Below are positions 1 to 6,078 of a stretch of 12,679 bases of DNA, piece by piece. This DNA is from Pavlovales sp. CCMP2436 (taxonomy: Eukaryota; Haptophyta; Pavlovophyceae; Pavlovales): contig MU631889.1 in NCBI GenBank assembly GCA_026770615.1, forward strand, positions 57,030-69,708, written 5' to 3'. How positions within the stretch are numbered: the stretch's first letter is position 1; the number at the start of each line of letters is the position of its first letter. The notes under the pieces were generated by a model that saw only the letters and a program-made list of their open reading frames with translations, searched no databases and was not told where the DNA came from. Position numbers and translations under genes: made by a program.

Positions 1-1516
1 GACTGCTACACACAGGCAGACGGCAGCGACTATGTCGGTCAGGTGCGCAGGACGGCCGGGGGCAAGTACTGCCAGCGCTGGGACGAGACGTACCCGCACA
101 ACCACGAGTACACGTCGGCCACGTACCCACAGTCAGACCTGGGCGCGCACAACTACTGCCGGAATCCCGACGGAGAGCACAGCCCCTGGTGCTTCACCAC
201 GGGTGCGTCTTTTCCTTGTTGTGTCTGTTACTCATACACACACACACACACACACCAAACCCCCCACACACACACACCCCGCCCACCCGCTCACCCGCCC
301 AACCAACCCCACGTGCACCCCTTCCTCTCTCCAACATCCCCCGCTCCCCGTTCACACGCAATCCCCCGCCACCACCGCGCAGACGCAGAGGAGGAGTGGG
401 ACTTCTGCGACGTGCCCGCGCCCTCCCACACCTGCGCTGGTAACAAGGTGCGCGCTCACTTCAACCCGAGCCCTAGCCCTACCTTCACTGACCCACAACC
501 CCTCCCTTCCCCCCACACACACCCTCCCGCCTTTCCTCCCCCTCCCTTCCTCCCCTCCCCCTAGGTGCCCGTGCGCAGCCCCAAGTTGTTCTTTTCTTCT
601 GATATTCTTGTATTCTCTATTTGGTGCTCATTATTGTGCTTTTGCGATTCAGGTGCCCGTGCGCAACCCCGAGTGCTTCGAAAGTGCAGATGGCGAAGAC
701 TACCGTGGCTTCGCGCACAAATCCGCCTCAGGGTTTGAGTGCGCCAGCTGGGGAGACGCGCACAAGCCCCCCTCTTCAGTCGGCAGGTGTGCGCTCACCC
801 ATATCCACCCCACTCCCACTGTTCACACCCACCCCACACCCACACCCACATCCACACCCCACTGTCCGCGCCAACTGTCCGCGCCGACTGTCTGCAACCC
901 TTGCCGCCCCCGCCGCAGCTTCTACGGCGGGCATAACTACTGCCGCAACCCAGACGGCGAGGATGCGCCCTGGTGCTTCACCTCGAGCGGCATCGATCAG
1001 TGGGAGGCGTGTGCCCTCCCCAAGGCGCGCGTCTCGTGCGCGCGCGAGCTCCCCGGCAAGAGCGTGCACCTCCACGAGGGCGCCTCCGAATGCTACAGCA
1101 AGGAGGACGCCTCGGACTACAGAGGCACGGTCAGCGGCACAAAGACAGGCTGGCTGTGCAAGCGCTGGGACGACGTCGTTCCCTTGTCGACGGAGCATCA
1201 TCCCCAAGTCTACGGCCTTCACAACTTCTGCCGCAACGGTGACAGCTCGCTCGGCGCGTGGTGCTTCTCGACCAACCCGAAGGAGGAATGGGAGTACTGC
1301 CAGTTGCCCGCGCCCCAGCCGAGCTGCGCCTCGGCACCTGCGCGCGTCAAGACGGGCGAGGCCGTGCAGGCGCAAGCGCTCCGGTCCGTGGCGCAGCGGC
1401 TCGGCGCGGCGCAGCTCTTCGCGCTGACCGTGCTCGCCGCGCTCACCACGCTTGCCGTGACGGCGCTCAGGCGCACGCGCGCGTGCTCGCCGCCCGCGGG
1501 CGGAGCGATGCTCTGA
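1..1516 (+). CDS. Membrane-anchored three-kringle protein, 3' part of gene, four exons (join 1..202, 383..447, 653..786, 919..1516)
   Basis: The spliced product visible here is 332 residues, open at the 5' edge. Three kringle domains lie at about residues 2-85, 97-174 and 192-270. Each has the full six cysteines, the central N-[YF]-C-R-N motif and a W-C-F motif, so all three should fold. A hydrophobic stretch (about 299-317) followed by R-R-T-R and a short tail ends the protein, suggesting a type I membrane protein with kringles outside the cell. Kringles are disulfide-bonded binding modules for proteins or lysine; no protease domain is visible, so a receptor or adhesion role is inference. 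Exon joins were chosen because they restore each kringle: donors GTGCGT (203), GTGCGC (448) and GTGTGC (787); acceptors ending at 382, 652 and 918; phases 1, 0 and 2. The stop is TGA at 1514-1516. The signal peptide and any earlier domains lie outside the window. Confidence 0.88.
   Translation, partial: TATHRQTAATMSVRCAGRPGASTASAGTRRTRTTTSTRRPRTHSQTWARTTTAGIPTESTAPGASPRVRLFLVVSVTHTHTHTHTKPPTHTHPAHPLTRPTNPTCTPSSLQHPPLPVHTQSPATTAQTQRRSGTSATCPRPPTPALVTRCALTSTRALALPSLTHNPSLPPTHTLPPFLPLPSSPPPRCPCAAPSCSFLLIFLYSLFGAHYCAFAIQVPVRNPECFESADGEDYRGFAHKSASGFECASWGDAHKPPSSVGRCALTHIHPTPTVHTHPTPTPTSTPHCPRQLSAPTVCNPCRPRRSFYGGHNYCRNPDGEDAPWCFTSSGIDQWEACALPKARVSCARELPGKSVHLHEGASECYSKEDASDYRGTVSGTKTGWLCKRWDDVVPLSTEHHPQVYGLHNFCRNGDSSLGAWCFSTNPKEEWEYCQLPAPQPSCASAPARVKTGEAVQAQALRSVAQRLGAAQLFALTVLAALTTLAVTALRRTRACSPPAGGAML
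203..382 (+). other. Intron 1 of the kringle gene, with a CA microsatellite
   Basis: The donor is GTGCGT and the acceptor lies in a pyrimidine-rich tract ending CGCGCAG. Removing it joins the W-C-F-T-T end of exon 1 to D-A-E-E-E-W of exon 2, completing kringle 1. It contains CA dinucleotide repeats at about 236-285 and C-rich DNA. A second AG six bases downstream (387-388) makes a tandem acceptor. Confidence 0.8.
448..652 (+). other. Intron 2 of the kringle gene, with a duplicated 3' splice region
   Basis: The donor AAG|GTGCGC is in phase 0 and the acceptor is TTCAG at 648-652. The upstream alternative donor GTAACA (440) would put the next exon out of frame. The intron holds an earlier acceptor-like site, CCCCTAG at 558-564. 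This is followed by GTGCCCGTGCGCA, which is also how exon 3 begins at 653. Using the first site would break the frame, because the two sites are 88 bases apart. Confidence 0.75.
787..918 (+). other. Intron 3 of the kringle gene
   Basis: The donor is GTGTGC and the acceptor is CGCCGCAG, in phase 2. Splicing joins S-S-V-G to S-F-Y-G-G-H-N-Y-C and so completes kringle 2. The interior is a run of CCCAC and CACAC repeats with no coding signal. Confidence 0.78.
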
Positions 1517-1550
1517 GGTCTTTTTACTGCACCCGTTTGCCGTGGGTTCT

Positions 1551-1572
1551 CTGGGGGCGGCGGAGCCCCCAG
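1551..1572 (+). other. Hairpin in the kringle 3' flank
   Basis: CTGGGGGC and GCCCCCAG form a perfect 8-bp stem around a six-base loop, 35 bases after the stop codon. An A-rich stretch beginning AATAAG follows at 1574. It probably lies in the 3' untranslated region and may take part in 3' end formation; that role is inference. Confidence 0.4.
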
Positions 1573-1704
1573 GAATAAGAAAAAAAGCCCTTCGCAAGCG
1601 TGGGGGTCTGTTTGGTAAAAATCTGCAAACCAAGAGATTTGTTTTATTTATTATACCGCTCTCCAACACCGGGTGCATCACATGCATACGAATAACATAC
1701 GTTG

Positions 1705-2045
1705 GGGGGATTTAAACTTCAGGCGACGCAGACCGTCGCCCTCGGCCTCACGGACATCGACCAGTATATTTCTAATCGGAAACTACGCGGGGCGGGACAT
1801 GTGACAATGCGCATGAGTATGTCAAGACTTTCTCGCAAGTTCATGACATCGTCGTGGGTCGACGCACCTCAACGCAACGGGCAACCACTGATCTCCTACG
1901 GACACGACCTAACCCTCGAGCTCAACGACATCGGCTCCTTGACAGGCAGGCAGTCGACATTGTCTGGGACAAGGCCGCACAAGACAAGGCGTCCTGGCAC
2001 GAACTGACGAGACTATCGGACGTGAAATCCATCTTCAATCAAACA
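1705..2045 (+). pseudogene. Decayed C-terminal fragment of a non-LTR retrotransposon reverse transcriptase
   Basis: Two frames together read like the conserved region after the reverse transcriptase domain in many LINE-type elements. The first frame (about 1705-1940) has T-D-I-D-Q-Y-I, then R-K-L-R-G-A-G-H-V, a methionine-rich M-S-R-L-S-R-K-F, W-V-D, and G-Q-P-L-I-S-Y-G-H-D-L. The second frame (about 1940-2045) continues with R-Q-A-V-D-I-V-W-D-K-A-A-Q-D-K-A-S-W-H-E-L-T. The family pattern is L-R-W-x-G-H-V-x-R-M, followed by R-G-R-P-type and D-R-x-x-W-H-type segments. A one-base frameshift near 1937-1945 and the loss of everything upstream make it a 5'-truncated relic. It runs directly into repeat R copy A. 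Family membership rests on motif memory; no database search was run. Confidence 0.6.
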
Positions 2046-2047
2046 CA

Positions 2048-2266
2048 GACGAGCTGCATTTTGGAACGAGCGAGAGGCAGCGGCGGCCGGTCAGCGTGCG
2101 CCAGTCAGAGAGTCGTCGATTGTCGTGTGTCTGATCAGCTTTGGCGGTGGGGACGGTATCCGTGTGATCTGCTAAGGTCCTTGATCCGAGTGTTTTTTTT
2201 ACAACGCTTGGGTCCTGTGGAAACCTGTCAGGTGACGGACTTTAATCTTGATATTTACACACAGAC
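2048..2266 (+). repeat. Dispersed repeat R, copy A (5' truncated)
   Basis: This copy matches copies B and C from GCTGCATTT through TGTCGTGTGTCTGATCAGC, the block GGTATCCGTGTG, and the end ATATTTACACACAGAC. It begins inside the repeat, directly after the reverse transcriptase relic, and ends exactly where repeat D begins. 5' truncation and position after the relic fit the 3' end of a non-LTR element. Confidence 0.65.
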
Positions 2267-2421
2267 GAAATCGCCTGCTCGGAGCTTGATGTCGGGGATT
2301 TGGTACCGCCGCAAGGTGACGCTAAAACTCAGCAGAGTGACGCTCAGACGCTGACACCAGGTGCCTTTTAGACGCAGAGACTGCGTTCCAGGCGGTAAAA
2401 GGGGCATTATAACAAAACATA
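2266..2421 (+). repeat. Dispersed repeat D, copy 1 (inverted relative to the copy at 8872-9028)
   Basis: The segment from GAAATCGCCTGCT to CATTATAACAAAACATA is similar to the reverse complement of 8872-9028, at roughly 80% by eye. Shared blocks include CCGCAAGGTGACGCT, AGAGTGACG, ACGCTGACACC, and CCAGGCGGTA followed by GGCAT. In the other copy the same stretch forms the 3' part of a 114-codon ORF; here that frame is broken. Confidence 0.6.
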
Positions 2422-2535
2422 GCACGCGCCTAGTACAAATTGGCAACTCCTCGTCATCGCCATCATACCTTTGTCCATCTGCCACTCCCAAAAAAGGGAA
2501 AAATTTCAGCCCAGGACCCACACTGAGCCCCCACC

Positions 2536-2570
2536 GTATGATTCTTGCCCCTCGTGGACAAGAATCATAC
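2536..2570. repeat. Perfect 12-bp inverted repeat (hairpin)
   Basis: GTATGATTCTTG and CAAGAATCATAC flank an 11-base spacer. The stem is perfect and sits just upstream of repeat R copy B. It could be the remains of short terminal inverted repeats or a structured end of an element. No coding region covers it. Confidence 0.6.
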
Positions 2571-2576
2571 TTTGCA

Positions 2577-2853
2577 GGCTGCCGGAGATTATTTGTCTCT
2601 TTTTATTATGTGCTACAGGTGCGGCATGTGCACAGGCAAGCTGCATTTTGAGATGAGCAAGAGGCAGCAGCGGCCGGTCAGCGCGCCATATGCAGTTGAG
2701 AGTCTTCGATTGTCGTGTGTCTGATCAGCTTCAGTGATGAGGAGCGTATCCGTGTGCTCTGCAAAAGTCCCTTGATCTGAGTGTTTCTCAACGCTTGGGT
2801 CCGGTGGAAACCTGACAGAGGACGGACGTATATCTAAATATTTACACACAGAC
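2577..2853 (+). repeat. Dispersed repeat R, copy B
   Basis: This is a long copy. It shares ATTATGTGCT.AGGTGCGG and the following GTGC.CAGGC with copy C, and the central and 3' blocks with copy A (CTTCGATTGTCGTGTGTCTG, CGTATCCGTGTG, ACGCTTGGGTCC, TATTTACACACAGAC). The end is ACAGAC, as in copy A. A short open frame (M-C-Y-R-C-G-M-C-T-G, then H-F-E-M-S) also appears in copy C, so part of it may once have been coding. Confidence 0.65.
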
Positions 2854-3060
2854 TGCAAAGATACATCATTTTGAAAGATACATCATTTCGATAGACATGT
2901 AGCGAAAGGATTAATCAAAATAATTAGTTATAAGTAATAATATTAAGAATGATGTGCGCATTGCGCAGCTCGCCAGGTCAAGATGCTCCCGAGATGCAGC
3001 CCGAGAGTGATCGCATAAGTTAAATTAATTTAATTTAATACTGAATTATTTAAAATGGCC
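2854..3060. other. AT-rich intergenic stretch with a 17-bp direct repeat
   Basis: The 17-base units AAAGATACATCATTTTG and AAAGATACATCATTTCG lie back to back at 2857-2890, just after repeat R copy B. The rest is AT-rich, with TAATTTAATTTAAT-type runs near 3020-3042. No gene is visible. Confidence 0.5.
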
Positions 3061-3621
3061 GCTCAGGGATCACTCAGGGATCACTCGGCGGGTTGGGGCG
3101 AAGAAGGAGCTCGCGGCGCGACGCTCGCTGCGCGGCATCGTCAGGCGCTTCCTCGACATCTTCACCTGAGTCCTCCGAGCGGTACCCTCCGAGCCGCTGC
3201 ATATCACACAAATACGACGCCCTGGATACATACTACTGATATGATATGATATAGACAAATATCTAAATCTCTGTGTCTCTATATCTATATAAGTAAGATA
3301 TATATATACACACGTATTCATTATTTACATACGCGGCCCGGCTAGCATACTGGCGGGAAGTGGTCATGGTAGAGACGAGGCCGCTGGTCAGGCTGGGAAC
3401 TGGGAATGGCAGGTGTCAGAACATGCGGGTGATGCCTGCTGCCTGTCGAGCGGCGGAGGACAGGCATGCGCCGGGTTCTGCGCGTCATGCATGCGGCTGC
3501 AGCAGCTGACAGGCGCATTGGCATGGTTGCTGCACGATTAAGTTGTTGCATTGGTGGACGGCGGAGACACTTGCCACCTGCTGCCTATCGAGCTGGTGGA
3601 GACGAGACAATGAACATTGCT
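3061..3621. other. Intergenic region without a supported gene
   Basis: An 11-base unit CTCAGGGATCA occurs twice in tandem at 3062-3083. Low-complexity AT and GATA-like sequence fills about 3225-3325. A diverged short repeat, CTGCTGCCTRTCGAGC, occurs near 3438 and 3579. The remaining ORFs have shadow-like composition. The 3' flank of the armadillo region on the minus strand lies here. Confidence 0.4.
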
Positions 3622-4606
3622 TCACGCATACCGCTGCAGCAGCAGAAGGGCGAACCGACCTTGCTCCTGCACGACTGCGTTGGCTGCATGCGCGCGCATC
3701 GCCGCGACGAGGTGAGTCAGCGCGCCCGCGTCTGCTGCCGCCCTCCTGCGCGCCCGGCCCTGCGCAATGTCGCCGGCTGTGATGTTGAACAGCGCCCGGC
3801 ACGCCCACTGCTGTACGCCTCCATTGGCCGCGTGCGCGCGCATCGCCGCGACGATCTGGGGCAGCGCGCCGGCGTCCACTGCTGCCTGCTTCTGCGCATC
3901 TGTCCCGAGTGTGATGTTGATCAGCGCCCGGCATGCCTTCTTCTGCACTTCTGCGCCGGCCGTGCGCGCGCGCATCGCCTCGACGATCTGGGGCAGCGCG
4001 CCCGCGTCCACTGCTGCCTGCTTCTGCGCATCTGTGCCGAGTGTATTGTTGATCAGCGCCCGGCATGCCTTCTTGTGCACTTCTGCGCCGGCCATGCGCG
4101 CGCGCATCGCCTCGACGATCTGGGGCAGCACGCCCACGTCCACTGCCGCCAGCCCTGTGGATTCATGCCGGCTGTGATATTAATCAGCACACGGTACGCC
4201 TGATTCTGTACGTCTGGGTTGTCCGCGTACGCGCGCATCGCCACGACGATCTGGGGCAGCGCGCCCGCATCCGCTGCCGCCTGCGGGAGCGCATCGTCGC
4301 CGGCTATGTTGCGTAGCGCACAGCACCCTGCTCCTGCACGGCTACGTTGGCCGCGTGCACGCGCATCGCCGCGACGATCTAAGGCAGCGCGCACGCGTCC
4401 GCTGCCGCCTGCCTGCGCGCATTGTCGCCAGCTGCAATGTTGGCCAATGCCCGGCACGCGTGCTGCTGCACGCCTGCGGTGACCGCGTGCGCGCGCATTG
4501 CAGCGAGGAACGCTGGGAGGACGCTCGCAAAACCAGCGGCCTCTGTGCTGTGTCGGCACCGCTCGGCAACGACGCGCAACGCGAGCTCAGCGTGCGCCGC
4601 TCCAGT
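3622..4606 (-). pseudogene. Armadillo-repeat array, damaged; in frame with the upstream U-box kinase
   Basis: About seven armadillo repeats of 44 residues can be read, with the pattern G-A-L-P-Q-I-V-E-A-M-R-A, then C-R-A-L-I-N-I, then A-x-x-Q-A-A-V-D-A. Such arrays form a superhelix that binds partner proteins. Read from the minus-strand start, the region continues the kinase frame directly after its TGA (4609-4607). It then meets a TAG at about 4383-4381, where other repeats have CAG (Gln). Two frameshifts follow, near 4333 and near 4160, after which the frame is open to a TGA ending at 3622. The spacing of the conserved motif shows the damage: it is 132 bases between three successive copies, then 131 and 128. 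Only the last part (4143-3622) is a sizeable open frame. Unrecognised short introns could account for some breaks, but no canonical pair fits all of them. Confidence 0.7.
3853..4116 (-). repeat. Two near-identical 132-bp armadillo units
   Basis: The blocks 3853-3984 and 3985-4116 differ at about 6 of 132 positions by eye, whereas the other units of the array are clearly more diverged. This points to recent tandem duplication or gene conversion of one 44-residue repeat. Confidence 0.75.
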
Positions 4607-5926
4607 TCACGCGGTGCGCTCGCGCAAGTACGCGCCCAGCTGCGGCCATGGCATGCGCCTCAGCTCGGCCTCGTTGACTTGAGCCACCTTGGCCCGCGTC
4701 GCCACCTGCGCCGCCTCAATAGCGGCCACGGCCTCGCCGCCTACCTCAGCGGTGTCCGCGTTTCCAACCGGAGGCACGCTCTCGCTGCCGATCGCGCGCA
4801 GCACGAGCTGCAGCGCCGCCGCATCGGGGCGAGCGGCCGGCTTGGCAGCCGAGCAGTACTCGAGCAGCCGCCGCAGCTCGGCTGGCGCGCCCTCCGGCAG
4901 TCCCAGCCGAGGCCGCTCGCCGCGTGCGACCAGGCTCAGGAGCGCGAGATCGTTGGTGGCTGGCAAGTCGGCCAGCGGGCGCTTGCCCGAGAGCAGCTGC
5001 GCGAGCAGCACGGCTGCGCTGAATACGTCCGAGGCGGCCGTGCAGGCCTCTGCGCGCGCAACCTCGGGGGCCATGTACTGCACCGTGCCTCGCAGCTGCG
5101 AGTGCGTGTCCAAAGAGAGGCCCTGCGAGCGCAGCGTGTGCTTGATCGTCGCGAGCCCAAAGTCGGCGAGTTTGGCCTTGCCGCCACCGCAGATGAGCAC
5201 GTTGGCGGGCTTGACGTCCCCGTGAACCACCTTGCTGCGGTGCAGGAAAGCGAGCGCGCAGCTCAGCTCCGACGCGAGCCGGTAAAAAGTGCGCATCGCG
5301 CTCGGCAGCGCGTGCTCGTCGCCAAATGCCATGCGTAGCTCCGCGTGCCTGTCCGGCTGCAGCAGCGCATGCAGCGAGCCGTGCTCTGCGAGCTCGAGCA
5401 CGAGCCACACCTCGCTCCGGTCCGCGTGCTCGGCCACGCCGAGGAGCTGCACAATGTGCGGGTGGCTCAGCCGGGTGAGCGCCTCGAGTTCGCGCTTCAT
5501 CGCGCGGGCTGCGTATTCGTCATCCGCCGGCGTCTGCTTGACCGCCACGTGGAGACCGTCGAGCGTCGCCGCGCGCACGAGTCCAAACACGCCGCGGCCG
5601 AGCGGCCGGCCGGGGGCGAAGACGATGTCTCTGACGGAGAGCGGCGGCCGGCTCGCACGCTTGTGGCTCGCAAGCTGCGCATACATGCGCTCCTGCTCCT
5701 GGAGCAGGTCACGCAGCGCAATGTTGATGCCGAGGCCGAAGCAGGGGAGGTGCGCGTTTGGGATCGGGGCAGAGCAGATGCTGCAGTTGGACGAATTCGG
5801 CAGGCCGAGGGCGCGGTACGCCTCGAGCGCGTCGCGCTCGTACGTGAGCCCGCACGGCGTCGTCACCGGGTTGACGGGCTGGTCGAACGTGATCGGGCAG
5901 ATGATCATCTGAGCTGCCATCTCCAA
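4607..5926 (-). CDS. U-box E3 ligase / TKL-type protein kinase fusion (439 aa)
   Basis: A U-box lies at about residues 8-75 (C-P-I-T-F-D-Q-P-V-N-P-V, then P-C-G-L-T-Y-E-R, then a C-x-x-C pair and I-A-L-R-D-L). U-boxes bind E2 enzymes and pass on ubiquitin. A protein kinase domain follows at about 103-378, with glycine loop G-R-G-V-F-G (110-115), V-A-V-K Lys130, helix-C Glu146, catalytic loop H-G-D-V-K-P-A-N (235-242), D-F-G (255-257) and A-P-E (286-288). All catalytic residues are present; the H-G-D form, lacking the HRD arginine, is common in Raf/TKL-like kinases. The ATG at 5926 is chosen because the U-box starts within ten residues. After the kinase there is a linker of about 60 residues and a TGA, and beyond it an armadillo array continues in the same frame. 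The ORF is intact and uninterrupted. The target substrate is unknown. Confidence 0.88.
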   Translation of the reverse strand: MEMAAQMIICPITFDQPVNPVTTPCGLTYERDALEAYRALGLPNSSNCSICSAPIPNAHLPCFGLGINIALRDLLQEQERMYAQLASHKRASRPPLSVRDIVFAPGRPLGRGVFGLVRAATLDGLHVAVKQTPADDEYAARAMKRELEALTRLSHPHIVQLLGVAEHADRSEVWLVLELAEHGSLHALLQPDRHAELRMAFGDEHALPSAMRTFYRLASELSCALAFLHRSKVVHGDVKPANVLICGGGKAKLADFGLATIKHTLRSQGLSLDTHSQLRGTVQYMAPEVARAEACTAASDVFSAAVLLAQLLSGKRPLADLPATNDLALLSLVARGERPRLGLPEGAPAELRRLLEYCSAAKPAARPDAAALQLVLRAIGSESVPPVGNADTAEVGGEAVAAIEAAQVATRAKVAQVNEAELRRMPWPQLGAYLRERTA

Positions 5927-6078
5927 GCGTCTACTGTAGTTGACAGAGTTGAGCCTTCCGGTTGAGCGGCGGAAGGGAAAGGCGATCTCAATCGAAATCT
6001 TGATCGAAAATATAACTTTATTGAGCGATGATGTGTAAAAGATGACAAAATTGCAGCGATTTTGAACACGACAGGGCC
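5927..6078. other. Region between the U-box kinase and the retroelement relic
   Basis: This should hold the 5' flank of the minus-strand kinase gene. It is AT-richer than the gene, with two close AATCGAAA/ATCGAAAA motifs at about 5990-6010. No TATA-like promoter can be assigned with confidence. Confidence 0.3.

Noticed and set aside
232..300. CA-rich tract considered as a CRISPR-like or regulatory array
   Set aside because: It is a plain dinucleotide microsatellite inside an intron, with no spacers or unit structure.
32..1516. A single 494-codon ORF over the kringle region
   Set aside because: It reads through three introns in the wrong frame for kringle 1 and gives Thr/Pro-rich nonsense from CA repeats. 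The four-exon model restores all 18 kringle cysteines.
776..1687. Long minus-strand ORF opposite the kringle gene
   Set aside because: It is Arg/Ala-rich, mirrors the GC-rich codons of the sense strand and has no domain.
3485..4559. Alternative minus-strand frames across the armadillo array
   Set aside because: The Arg/Gly-rich out-of-frame readings of the 132-bp unit are not armadillo. Only the short parts that pick up the motif after a frameshift were used.
3466..5338. Plus-strand ORFs opposite the armadillo and kinase regions
   Set aside because: They are antisense shadows of strongly biased GC3 codons, with no domain and low-complexity His/Arg/Ala composition.
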